This document shows, piece after piece, positions 9,348 through 17,707 of a stretch of DNA of 64,000 bases. The stretch is from Pyrinomonadaceae bacterium. GTDB lineage: Bacteria; Acidobacteriota; Blastocatellia; Pyrinomonadales; Pyrinomonadaceae. The notes under the pieces were generated by a model. It saw only the letters and a program-made list of their open reading frames with translations. It was not told where the DNA came from and ran no database searches. Made by a program: the position numbers and the translations under genes. The stretch covers positions 558,001 through 622,000 of the forward strand of contig JANQRU010000004.1 in assembly GCA_028284415.1 (NCBI GenBank), read 5' to 3'. Within the stretch, counting starts at the first letter, position 1, and each line of letters opens with the position of its first letter.

Positions 9348-9899
9348 TTAGGACTTTTTACCTAAGCGTATCGGATTACGCCTTCTAGTTTGCCGACGGG
9401 GTGCGAAGAAATCTCGTTTTTGTCGTTTCAAACTTTCTGAAGAAAAACTATCTAAAAATAAAACAATTATTGTTCCGGCTATCGTCGTTCCGATAAGAGT
9501 ATAGGACATCGTAACAAATAGCGGACTTACTAACTCCTGTCCAAGCAATTTGTGCATACCGTAATAAACCAGATCATCTAGCAAACAAGCACCAGCTATG
9601 ACGGGAATTCTCAACAAAAGGTTGTCCAAATATACGCGTCTGGCAATCTCCGAAACTACATATGCAATCAATGTTTTAGAGAAACCATTTGCCCCCAAAA
9701 GTCCTCCGCTCAAAGCATCAACAGCAATACCTGCAATCGTTCCAAAAAATATAGCTTTGATCGAATTTCTTTGCAGAGCGGCATAAACGACAATAATCAA
9801 TGGAAAATCAACAAAAGCAAACGGCGGGAACACATTACGGAGTGTCCATTGAAGAACAACCGCAATGATTAATGCTACTGTGATTTTTACCTGTTCCAT
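9348..9899 (-). CDS. mreD: MreD, rod-shape-determining membrane protein
   Basis: Small integral membrane protein of 183 aa with about five to six hydrophobic helices and a basic C-terminus (about 155-183, many Arg and Lys). MreD sequences are weakly conserved, so the call rests on size, topology and position between mreC (28 bp upstream) and mrdA. The segment DALSGGLLGANGFSKTLIAYV is typical of the family. It scaffolds the MreC-PBP2-RodA elongation complex at the inner membrane. Confidence 0.9.
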   Translation of the reverse strand: MEQVKITVALIIAVVLQWTLRNVFPPFAFVDFPLIIVVYAALQRNSIKAIFFGTIAGIAVDALSGGLLGANGFSKTLIAYVVSEIARRVYLDNLLLRIPVIAGACLLDDLVYYGMHKLLGQELVSPLFVTMSYTLIGTTIAGTIIVLFLDSFSSESLKRQKRDFFAPRRQTRRRNPIRLGKKS

Positions 9900-9927
9900 A
9901 TCTAAGTTTCTAACTCTATTTACTTAG

Positions 9928-10851
9928 CTACTTTTTATCTGCTTTACTATCAACCTTTTCTTCGTCCTTAACTGCGTTCGGCAAAGCTTCTTCATACTTA
10001 GGGCGTGGCGGCGGGGTGTATATAAGTACCGCTACTTCCTGCATTGAATTAATTTTTGCGCTCGGTTGAATAAAAATCTGATGTGGAACGGTCGCCGAAC
10101 CAGTTCTTACTTCTGTTATTTCACCAAGTTTTAACCCTGGGGGATAAATACCATCTTGTCCTGTCGTATAGATGGTTTCACCCTTTTTAACATCCATGTA
10201 CCCCGGAACATATTTCATTTCCAAAGTATCCTTTTTGCTCGTTCCGTTGACGATTCCCAAGGCATTTGACTCACCCAATTCACCAACGACAGCTCCTAAG
10301 CCCGATTTATCTCTGGTGATTAAATCAATTTGAGCTGTCAGAGGACTTACAGCCGTGACGCGACCAACTAATCCACCATTAACAACTATTGGCATGTTTA
10401 ACTTCACTCCGTCCAGGGAACCAAGATCGATAATTGCCGAATCAAACCAAGCAGAAGTATCACGTCCGATTATCTGAGCGGTTTTAACTTCGTAGTCGCT
10501 CTGTTGTTTTAGTTCAAGAAGTTTTCTAAGGCGTTTATTTTCCTGTGTTAATTCCTGACTTTCCTGAACTTTTACTTCCAGTTCTTGGACTTTTTGTTTG
10601 AGAATATCGTTTTCTGATTGGGCGGAACGCAAATTAGCAACCGATTCAAAAAAACCTGTTATAGCAGTTCCGGCACTTGTAATTGGGGATTGTATAAAAT
10701 GTGCGGCAGCCTGTGTCCAAACTCGTATTACTCTTTGTTTATTTTGCGTTCGGGCATCGTAAGCCATCAATATAAAATTGCCCAAAAGCAAAATAATCAA
10801 CAGCCAAGGGGTTAATTTCCAAACCTCTTTCTGAGTTCTTTCTACTGCCAT
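9928..10851 (-). CDS. mreC: MreC, rod-shape-determining periplasmic scaffold
   Basis: This 307-aa protein has one TM helix (about 15-32) and a coiled coil (about 68-118, many Glu, Gln, Leu). The two-lobed beta domain contains GRDTSAWFDSAIIDLGS, GLVGRV and a segment ending GQDGIYPPGLKLGEI, all typical of MreC. The C-terminal 35 residues are charged and low in complexity. MreC activates PBP2/RodA and links them to MreB filaments. It is co-directional with mreB, from which it is separated by an 83-bp spacer holding a 7-nt-phased inverted repeat. Confidence 0.95.
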   Translation of the reverse strand: MAVERTQKEVWKLTPWLLIILLLGNFILMAYDARTQNKQRVIRVWTQAAAHFIQSPITSAGTAITGFFESVANLRSAQSENDILKQKVQELEVKVQESQELTQENKRLRKLLELKQQSDYEVKTAQIIGRDTSAWFDSAIIDLGSLDGVKLNMPIVVNGGLVGRVTAVSPLTAQIDLITRDKSGLGAVVGELGESNALGIVNGTSKKDTLEMKYVPGYMDVKKGETIYTTGQDGIYPPGLKLGEITEVRTGSATVPHQIFIQPSAKINSMQEVAVLIYTPPPRPKYEEALPNAVKDEEKVDSKADKK

Positions 10852-10860
10852 CTTAACTCA

Positions 10861-10916
10861 ATTACGAATTACGAATTTCAAATTACGAATCGGTGACTTT
10901 ATTCGTAATTCGTAAT
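10861..10916. repeat. Heptamer-phased inverted repeat between mreB and mreC
   Basis: Two perfect 15-bp arms, ATTACGAATTACGAA (10861-10875) and TTCGTAATTCGTAAT (10902-10916), can fold as a hairpin. Each arm is built of tandem 7-nt words (ATTACGA / TCGTAAT). It lies in the only sizeable gap of the mreBCD operon, so it may affect mRNA processing or partial termination. It belongs to a family seen at other sites in the window. Confidence 0.75.
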
Positions 10917-10934
10917 CTGAAATTTATAATTGAT

Positions 10935-11981
10935 TTAGCTTCCTGTCATAAGGGAATTATCCCATTTCACACGCTTGAGGAGTTCAATATCGGAGAGCAT
11001 TTTTCCTGTTCCGAGAACAACTGATGAAAGAGGATCGTCAGAAACAACTACGGGCAATCCAGTTTCAATCATCAGACGCTTATCGAGATTTTTGAGCAAC
11101 GCACCACCACCCGTTAAGACGATTCCGCGTTCAACAATATCCGCCGATAATTCCGGCGGAGTTCTTTCCAAAGCGACGCGAACTGCATTAACAATTGTCG
11201 AAACCGAATCCGAGAGTGCCTCGCGGATTTCTTCATCCGTGATCGTGATAGTTTTGGGAATACCTTCAATCAAGTTACGTCCACGAACTTCCATCGAAAG
11301 CGGTTCATCCAAAGGAAATCCAGAACCGAGTGCAATCTTGATCGCTTCCGCCGTTCGTTCACCAATAAGCAAGTTGTATTTGCGTTTGATAAATTGCGTG
11401 ATGGATTCATCCATCTCATTTCCCGCAACTCTGACCGCACGCGAATAAACGATACCCGAAAGCGAAATCACAGCGATGTCGGTCGTTCCACCACCGATAT
11501 CAACAACCATATTTCCGTGTGGTTCTGTAATTGGTAAACCTGCACCGATTGCCGCCGCCATCGCTTCTTCCACCAAGTAAACTTCGCTTGCTTTCGCACG
11601 ATACGCTGAATCTTCTACTGCACGACGCTCAACCTGCGTAATTTCCGAAGGAATACCGATAACCACACGCGGGCGAACCCAAGATTTTCCGTTGTGTGCT
11701 TTGCGGATGAAATGTTGAAGCATTTTTTCGGTAACTTCAAAATTTGCAATCACACCGTCTTTCATAGGGCGAATTGCCACGATATTTCCCGGCGTTCTAC
11801 CAAGCATCTCTTTTGCATCGCGTCCGACTGCTTCAACTTGGTTCGTTACTTTGTTAATTGCCACGATCGAAGGTTCGCTGACAACTATGCCGCGACCCTT
11901 TGCATAAACGAGCGTATTGGCGGTTCCCAAATCAATCGCCAAATCACTCGAAAACATACTAAATATAGACTTAAATGCCAT
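10935..11981 (-). CDS. mreB: MreB, actin-like rod-shape protein
   Basis: Actin-fold ATPase of 348 aa, the usual length. Phosphate-binding loop 1 is [13 protein letters not shown] (about 17-29), loop 2 is [16 protein letters not shown] (about 164-179) and the adenosine motif is [15 protein letters not shown] (about 289-303). The N-terminal stretch [10 protein letters not shown] is the amphipathic membrane-binding helix typical of Gram-negative MreB. It polymerises on the inner membrane and orients the elongasome. It is first in the minus-strand operon with mreC, mreD, mrdA, rodA and PBP1A. A roughly 190-nt leader upstream is described separately. Confidence 0.97.
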   Translation of the reverse strand: MAFKSIFSMFSSDLAIDLGTANTLVYAKGRGIVVSEPSIVAINKVTNQVEAVGRDAKEMLGRTPGNIVAIRPMKDGVIANFEVTEKMLQHFIRKAHNGKSWVRPRVVIGIPSEITQVERRAVEDSAYRAKASEVYLVEEAMAAAIGAGLPITEPHGNMVVDIGGGTTDIAVISLSGIVYSRAVRVAGNEMDESITQFIKRKYNLLIGERTAEAIKIALGSGFPLDEPLSMEVRGRNLIEGIPKTITITDEEIREALSDSVSTIVNAVRVALERTPPELSADIVERGIVLTGGGALLKNLDKRLMIETGLPVVVSDDPLSSVVLGTGKMLSDIELLKRVKWDNSLMTGS

Positions 11982-12020
11982 TTTCTAAATAATTTTCCGT
12001 CTCTTAAATTTTCTTACTTT

Positions 12021-12160
12021 TTATGCTTGTTTTGAAAAGGAGTAGCCATTCTCAAAAACCGCTTGAGTCTAACTCTAAGGGGCAAGACCTCCGCATCAAA
12101 CATTTAACCCATAAGCATACACTTAAAAGGCTCAGTTTTTCCAATGGAGAGTAAGCATAA
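12021..12160 (-). ncRNA. Candidate structured leader/ncRNA upstream of mreB
   Basis: In the 350-bp divergent spacer between mreB and the GH97 gene, an 8-bp perfect pair (TTATGCTT 12021-12028, AAGCATAA 12153-12160) can close a 140-nt domain. A second possible pairing, TTGGAAAA with TTTTCAA and one bulge, lies just inside. The central part (about 12058-12098) is markedly GC-richer than its flanks and holds small local hairpins. If transcribed from the candidate minus-strand promoter at 12182-12210 it would form most of the mreB 5' UTR. The opposite strand cannot be excluded. I recognise no known RNA family. Confidence 0.35.
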
Positions 12161-12181
12161 TTTATAATTTTTTGACAAAAA

Positions 12182-12210
12182 AATAAAATGTCGAATGTTA
12201 AAATTGTCAA
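12182..12210 (-). promoter_or_regulatory. Candidate sigma-70 promoter for mreB operon
   Basis: On the minus strand TTGACA (plus coordinates 12205-12210) is followed after 17 bp by TTTATT (12182-12187), a perfect -35 with a 4/6 -10. A plus-strand TTGACA lies at 12172-12177, making an 8-bp inverted pair TTTGACAA/TTGTCAAA. That arrangement could instead be an operator between the divergent genes. Confidence 0.4.
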
Positions 12211-12331
12211 ACAGCCTGAATTTTATTTAAAATTTGGTTTTTAGATAACAAAACCCCTGCGATAAAATTGATTATCAACAATAATTTTCAGTCTGAAAAG
12301 CGTATTATCCACAGTACGACACAATAAGTTT

Positions 12332-14554
12332 ATGAAATATACATTATTAATTTTTCTATTTTTAGTTTTTAATTTTTCAATCCTTGCTCAGAACATCAAA
12401 TCTCCTGATGGAAATTTGTCTTTGAGTTTCAAACTAAATGACAAAGGTGAAGCTATTTATAACCTTTCTTATAAAGGTAAAAGCGTGGTCGAAGACAGTA
12501 AAATGGGTTTTGAGATAAAAGGACAGCCAACTCTTAAAAACGATTTTAAGATTGTTGACACAAAAACTTCCACGACCAACAACACTTGGAATCCCGTCTG
12601 GGGCGAAGTTAAAACGATTCGGAATCATTACAAAGAATTAGCAGTAACTTTAGAACAAAAAGCAGTTGGTAAACCAAAAACAGAAGAGCAAAAAAATAAA
12701 GAATTATTCGTAAGTGCCGATAGTTATCATCATGTCGGCGATATAACAAGACGTTTAATAATTCGTTTTCGAGTATTTAATGACGGACTTGGTTTTAGAT
12801 ACGAATTCCCACAGCAAGAGCAATTGAAGTATTTTCAATTAACTGATGAACACACCGAATTTAACCTTACTGGCAATCATAAAACCTTCTGGATTCCAGG
12901 CGATTACGACACGAATGAATACGCTTACAATACAACCAAATTAAGCGAAGTCAACGCATACAAAGGCAAAAATGTTGGTGAAATTTCAACACGAGTTTTG
13001 TTTGCAGATAACGCCGTGCAAACGCCTTTGATGATGAAAACCGATGAAGGACTTTACATAAATATCCACGAAGCTTCATCAATAAATTATCCCGTGATGC
13101 ATATGATGGTTGACCGCAAAAGTTTCGGTTTGACAACTCATTTAACACCAAACGCCGTCGGTACAAAAGCCTTTCTCCAAACGCCTGCCAAAACGCCTTG
13201 GCGAACTGTAATTGTTTCAGATAAAGCTACGGAAATTCTTGATTCAAAAATGATTTTGAATTTGAATGAACCATCAAAAGTAAAAGACCCAAGCTGGATT
13301 CGACCGCAGAAAATGGTTGGTGTCTGGTGGGAATTGCACGTTGGAAAATCAACTTGGAATTACGCCGATGTCAATAACGTCAAAATTGATAAAACAGACT
13401 TTTCAAAACTTAAACCGAACGGAAAACACGGTGCGAATAATGAAAACGTAAAACGCTACATAGATTTTGCCGCAAAACACGGAATTGACGGAATCTTGGT
13501 CGAAGGCTGGAACGTTGGTTGGGAAGATTGGTTCGGAAATTGGAAGGAAAATGTTTTTGATTTTTTAACGCCATATCCAGATTTTGATGTTGAAATGCTC
13601 AATAAATACGCGGCGAGCAAAGGCGTAAAACTCATAATGCATCACGAAACTTCTGCTTCTGCCGCAAATTACGAACGACGGCTCGATGAAGCATTTAGTT
13701 TCATGAATAAATATGGCTACGACACCGTAAAAACTGGCTACGTTGGTAGAATTATCCCACGCGGCGAATATCACGACGGACAAACGATGGTCAATCATTT
13801 TAATCACGTTGCCGAACGTGCGATTGATTACAAAATTATGATTGACTCACACGAATCTACACGCCCAACAGGTTTGCATCGCACATATCCAAATTGGCTT
13901 ACATCCGAAGCGGCAAGAGGAAATGAATTTAATGCTTGGAGTTCGGGAAACCCGCCCGAACACGAAACGATTTTGCCATTCACACGCTTAATGGGTGGTC
14001 CGATGGATTACACACCTGGCATCTTCGAGATTAGAATGAAAGTCTATGATGAAAACAGAAAAACCGAGCAGGTTCACACGACTTTAGCCAAGCAACTCGC
14101 CCTTTACGTTACAATGTATTCGCCTCTACAAATGGCGGCTGATTTGCCCGAAAACTATGAGAAACGAATGGACGCATTTCAATTCATCAAAGATGTTGCC
14201 GTTGATTGGGACGACACAAAAATCCTCGAAGCCGAACCGGGCGATTATCTGACGATGGCACGAAAAGCCAAAAACAAAGATGAATGGTTTATTGGTGCGA
14301 TAACGGATGAAAACTCACGCACAGCAACGGCAAAACTCGATTTTCTGCCAAAAGGCAAAAAATACGTCGCTACGCTTTATATGGACACCGATGATGCCGA
14401 TTGGGAGAAAAATCCGATGGTTTACAAAATCCAGAAATTTATTGTTGATAACAAGACAAATCTAAATTTAAAGCTCGCCAATGGTGGTGGGGCAGCAGTC
14501 AGCATTTTACCTGCTTCAAGCGAAGATTTTAGGAGGTTTAAGACTTATAAATAA
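12332..14554 (+). CDS. GH97 alpha-glucosidase, SusB-like inverting type
   Basis: Secreted glycoside hydrolase family 97 enzyme of 740 aa with a signal peptide ending FSILAQ (about residue 20). It has an N-terminal beta-sandwich (about 21-300), a catalytic (beta/alpha)8 barrel and a C-terminal beta domain. Glu439 (MHHET), Glu508 (DSHES), Glu526 (TSEAARG) and Glu532 (GNEF) fall at exactly the residue numbers I recall for SusB of Bacteroides, as bases, Ca2+ ligand and acid. Where retaining GH97 enzymes carry an Asp nucleophile this one has VKTGYVG, so the inverting mechanism is inferred. Likely role: exo-release of glucose from maltodextrins in the periplasm. No clear Shine-Dalgarno precedes the ATG. 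It is not in a sus-type cluster; neighbours are unrelated. Confidence 0.92.
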   Translation: MKYTLLIFLFLVFNFSILAQNIKSPDGNLSLSFKLNDKGEAIYNLSYKGKSVVEDSKMGFEIKGQPTLKNDFKIVDTKTSTTNNTWNPVWGEVKTIRNHYKELAVTLEQKAVGKPKTEEQKNKELFVSADSYHHVGDITRRLIIRFRVFNDGLGFRYEFPQQEQLKYFQLTDEHTEFNLTGNHKTFWIPGDYDTNEYAYNTTKLSEVNAYKGKNVGEISTRVLFADNAVQTPLMMKTDEGLYINIHEASSINYPVMHMMVDRKSFGLTTHLTPNAVGTKAFLQTPAKTPWRTVIVSDKATEILDSKMILNLNEPSKVKDPSWIRPQKMVGVWWELHVGKSTWNYADVNNVKIDKTDFSKLKPNGKHGANNENVKRYIDFAAKHGIDGILVEGWNVGWEDWFGNWKENVFDFLTPYPDFDVEMLNKYAASKGVKLIMHHETSASAANYERRLDEAFSFMNKYGYDTVKTGYVGRIIPRGEYHDGQTMVNHFNHVAERAIDYKIMIDSHESTRPTGLHRTYPNWLTSEAARGNEFNAWSSGNPPEHETILPFTRLMGGPMDYTPGIFEIRMKVYDENRKTEQVHTTLAKQLALYVTMYSPLQMAADLPENYEKRMDAFQFIKDVAVDWDDTKILEAEPGDYLTMARKAKNKDEWFIGAITDENSRTATAKLDFLPKGKKYVATLYMDTDDADWEKNPMVYKIQKFIVDNKTNLNLKLANGGGAAVSILPASSEDFRRFKTYK

Positions 14555-14565
14555 ATTTTGATTAA

Positions 14566-14706
14566 ACGCGTTCAGAGTTCAAACTTCAGTTTGTTGTATA
14601 AGTTGGCGAGTTCAAATTTATATTGGCAAAGCAAAAGCTAACGTATAATTTCCGCCTTCGCTTCGCTGGCAGAAATTACAAACTGAAGTTTGAACTCTAA
14701 ACGTGT
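14566..14706. repeat. 141-bp element with 29-bp terminal inverted repeats
   Basis: The ends (14566-14594 and 14678-14706) are inverted repeats matching at 27 of 29 positions, with an inner perfect run of 21 bp (core GAGTTCAAACTTCAGTTTG). The 83-bp interior contains a small GC-rich hairpin around GCCTTCGCTTCGCTGGC. It lies between the GH97 stop and the thioesterase gene. It has the form of a MITE or REPIN-like non-autonomous element, and could double as a transcription terminator. Confidence 0.7.
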
Positions 14707-14727
14707 AGAGAAAACTTTTAATTTTCT

Positions 14728-15126
14728 ATGCAAAGAATTCAGGAAAATTTTGACAAACAAGCATTTATGAAAACTCTTGGTGCGGAAATCGTTAGCATCG
14801 AAGAGGGAAAGGTTGTTATCGCTTGCACAAAAAATAATTCACTCACACAGCAGCACGGATTTTTTCACGCTGGAGTTTTATCAAGTATTGTTGATTCGGC
14901 TTGCGGTTATGCGGCTTTGACGATGATGCCCGAAGATGCGGATGTTTTGTCGGTAGAATTTAAGGTAAATCTTCTGCGTCCGGCGATGGCAGATAAAATA
15001 ATTGCCACTGGAGAAGTATTAAAAAATGGTCGGACTTTGGTTGTTGCAGAAGGAATTGTAACGGATGAATCAGGCGACAAGATTTTTGCAAAAATGGTCG
15101 GGACAATGTTTGTAAAAAGAAATTAG
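14728..15126 (+). CDS. PaaI-type hotdog thioesterase
   Basis: Single hotdog-fold domain of 132 aa with the PaaI/YdiI signature HGFFHAGVLSSIVDSACGYAA (about residues 46-66) and the beta-strand pattern ADVLSVEFKVNLLRPA. Members hydrolyse acyl-CoA thioesters such as phenylacetyl-CoA or hydroxybenzoyl-CoA; the exact substrate is not predictable. It is cytosolic, with no signal peptide. The gene stands alone between the inverted-repeat element and a convergent Ser/Thr kinase gene whose stop is 4 bp away. Confidence 0.85.
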   Translation: MQRIQENFDKQAFMKTLGAEIVSIEEGKVVIACTKNNSLTQQHGFFHAGVLSSIVDSACGYAALTMMPEDADVLSVEFKVNLLRPAMADKIIATGEVLKNGRTLVVAEGIVTDESGDKIFAKMVGTMFVKRN

Positions 15127-15130
15127 ATGA

Positions 15131-17596
15131 TTATTTCGGAAATCCTATTTTCTTCACCAAATCATCATAGCGAGAATCTTTGCGTACATTATCGAAAGCA
15201 GGCTCGATGTTCATAAATGTCACCACATATGAACCTTTTTCGACTAAACCTTCAAGAATTTCAAAGGCTTTTTCTTTATTATCCAACAACGAATAAACCA
15301 TCGCTTTGATGTATTGAACATCTTCAAATTCCTGTTTATTTTCGTTTAAGACTTTTTCCGCTTCGGCTGTTTTTCCTTCGATTGCAAAAACGTGAGCAGA
15401 ACACAAAGTTACTGTGCCTTTGCTTAATTCTTCTACTTTTCCACACGATTTCTTCGCTTCATCAAAATTGCCTTTGTAGGCTTGTGAATATGCCAAAAAA
15501 TAATGATTCCAGATGAAATTTGGAAAGGTTTTAATGTTCTTTTCAAATTGTTCGATTGCCTTATCATATTTGCGACCATTCATGTAAGACGTCGCCAAAT
15601 TTAAATTGACGATTGGTGAAAGAGGATCGAGTTCAAGAGCAATTTTTGTTTGATTTATCGCTTCCTCATTTTTTCCTAGTTTTTGCAAAAGACTTCCATA
15701 TCGAGAGTGAGCAAGAGCGTAGTTTGGATTTAGTTCAATAGCTTTCTTATATTCCTTTTCTGCTCCTTCAAAATCCCAGTTGTAATTTATCAAAACATTT
15801 GCCAAAGAAGTTCTCGCCTCCGCCAAATTCGGGTCGAGCGAAACAGCTTTTTCAGCAGCGTTTTTTGCTTTTGGCATGGCTTCTTTTGTTGGAACATCTG
15901 AATTTGACGGTAAACTCTCATAAGCATCGGATAAACCACTCCAAGCAAGTGCGTAATTTGGGTCAATTTCAATCGCTTCCTTAAAATACTCGATGCTTTT
16001 TTCGATCTCGGTTTTAGTGAGTTTATTCCAATGAAATCTTCCCTTTAAGTAGGCTTGATAGGCTTTTGTGTTGTTTGTGTTTTCTTTGGTAGTTTCTTTT
16101 ACGGTAGCTTTTCCAGTAATTTTGTTGGATACATTTTCGGCGATTTCCTTTTGCAAAGAGACAAGTTTGTCCATTCCTTTTTCGTAGTTTTCACTCCAAA
16201 TTACGTCCTGAGTTTTTGTATCAACCAATTCCAGATTTAACCTGACATTTTCATCTCTCTGAACCAAACGACCAAGTAAAACTGCTTCGACATTTAGTTC
16301 TTCTCCAATCTTTTTCGGACTTATTTGTTTGTCCTTGTAGTAAAAAACTGTGCTTCTTGCTTTAACGGATAGATTTGGAATATTCGATAAACTACTAATG
16401 AGAGTTTCGGTCATTCCATCAGACAAATACTCAATTTCCTGATTGTTTGTCTCGTTGATAAAAGGCATTACTGCAATCGAATCGATTTGCTCGGAATCTC
16501 CTGAAAAGTACCAAAAACCGAGTCCAATTACGGAAACCAATAGAGCAATTATTCCAACAGCAAAAACCTTCGAAAAGCTGGATTTATTTATAATGATGCT
16601 GTCATTTCCCTTTTCTACAATAGTTCTGTTTTCGCTTTCGACAGTAGATTTTTGCTGAATCTCATCAACTGTCGTTGCCTGCATCATTTTTGTTTTGGTC
16701 TCTTCTCTATTTGGCGGAACTGTTTTATCAAGTTTTTCCTGAACGGCTAATTCGCTTTGAACTTCCCTGAGGTCATCCAGCACCTCCCTGATCGTTTGAT
16801 AGCGTTTTTCTTTATCTTTTTTTAGGGTTTTATTAATTATATTTTCAAGTTCAGTTGGAACTTTTGATCTGTCGAGCGGCTCCGGTTCTTTGTGAAGAAT
16901 AGCAGCGATTGTTTCCATTGCCGTGTCGCCCGTAAATGGCAAACGTCCGCCGACCATTTCATAAAGAACCACACCAAAACTGAAGATATCCGTTCGCTCA
17001 TCAATCTCTTTTCCCTTTGCCTGTTCGGGAGACATATAATTCGGCGTACCGATAATCATTCCCGGCAGAGTGTTTGATTGGATTGCTGTTTCATCTTCAG
17101 ACCCTGTATCTTTTTTCCCCTCGGTTAGTTTAGCGATTCCAAAATCAAGAATTTTAACCAAACCATCCGGTCGAATCATAACGTTGTCAGATTTTATGTC
17201 ACGGTGAACAATTCCCGTCGAGTGAGCTTTGTCCAATGCGGATGCAATCTGAATTGCTGTTTCCAGAACAAAGTCAAATTTCTGTGATTGGTGAGTTATT
17301 TTGTCGGTAAGAGTTTCGCCTTCGATATATTCAGTGGCAATAAAATTTATGCCATCTGTTTCACCAACTTCATAAATCGTAATGATGTTTGGATGATTAA
17401 GTGCTGAAGCAGATTTAGCCTCTTGAACGAAGCGTCGAAGTTTGTCTTCGTCTTTGCTGAACTCTTCACTAAGACATTTTATGGCAACGAGGCGGTCAAG
17501 CTTGGTGTCTTTCGCAAGGAAAACCTCTCCCATTCCACCTGCACCGATTGAAGACTTTATCTTGTAGTGTCCAAAATTTTTGTTTGGCGTGAGCAT
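15131..17596 (-). CDS. Ser/Thr protein kinase with TM helix, TolB-N-like domain and TPRs
   Basis: This 821-aa transmembrane kinase has the Gly loop GAGGMGEVF (18-26), Lys40 (VAIK), catalytic HRDIKSDN (Asp133), DFG (Asp151) and the activation-segment motif GTPNYMSPEQ (183-192). A juxtamembrane region is followed by a TM helix at about 343-364. After it comes a domain beginning IAVMPFINETNNQEIEYLSDG, the FlgO/TolB-N-like module common in acidobacterial kinases, and then about eight TPR units to the C-terminus. All catalytic residues are present, so it should be active. The fusion suggests that envelope-side protein interactions control cytoplasmic phosphorylation. It follows lon on the same strand but is separated from it by a strong terminator. 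Confidence 0.93.
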   Translation of the reverse strand: MLTPNKNFGHYKIKSSIGAGGMGEVFLAKDTKLDRLVAIKCLSEEFSKDEDKLRRFVQEAKSASALNHPNIITIYEVGETDGINFIATEYIEGETLTDKITHQSQKFDFVLETAIQIASALDKAHSTGIVHRDIKSDNVMIRPDGLVKILDFGIAKLTEGKKDTGSEDETAIQSNTLPGMIIGTPNYMSPEQAKGKEIDERTDIFSFGVVLYEMVGGRLPFTGDTAMETIAAILHKEPEPLDRSKVPTELENIINKTLKKDKEKRYQTIREVLDDLREVQSELAVQEKLDKTVPPNREETKTKMMQATTVDEIQQKSTVESENRTIVEKGNDSIIINKSSFSKVFAVGIIALLVSVIGLGFWYFSGDSEQIDSIAVMPFINETNNQEIEYLSDGMTETLISSLSNIPNLSVKARSTVFYYKDKQISPKKIGEELNVEAVLLGRLVQRDENVRLNLELVDTKTQDVIWSENYEKGMDKLVSLQKEIAENVSNKITGKATVKETTKENTNNTKAYQAYLKGRFHWNKLTKTEIEKSIEYFKEAIEIDPNYALAWSGLSDAYESLPSNSDVPTKEAMPKAKNAAEKAVSLDPNLAEARTSLANVLINYNWDFEGAEKEYKKAIELNPNYALAHSRYGSLLQKLGKNEEAINQTKIALELDPLSPIVNLNLATSYMNGRKYDKAIEQFEKNIKTFPNFIWNHYFLAYSQAYKGNFDEAKKSCGKVEELSKGTVTLCSAHVFAIEGKTAEAEKVLNENKQEFEDVQYIKAMVYSLLDNKEKAFEILEGLVEKGSYVVTFMNIEPAFDNVRKDSRYDDLVKKIGFPK

Positions 17597-17651
17597 AAAT
17601 CGTCAAGTATATCTAATTTGAAATAACGAACTTGGAGCAAATCAAGTTTAG

Positions 17652-17687
17652 AAAAACTCTCCTCATAATGAATTGAGGAGAGTTTTT
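17652..17687 (-). terminator. Intrinsic terminator downstream of lon
   Basis: A 14-bp perfect inverted repeat (AAAAACTCTCCTCA 17652-17665, TGAGGAGAGTTTTT 17674-17687) has an 8-nt loop. A T tract follows the stem on either strand. It lies just after the lon stop (minus strand) and insulates the downstream kinase gene. Confidence 0.88.
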
Positions 17688-17707
17688 TATATATACATTT
17701 TTCCAAT

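Noticed and set aside
10975..11448. 157-aa plus-strand ORF
   Set aside because: Antisense to mreB; no independent support.
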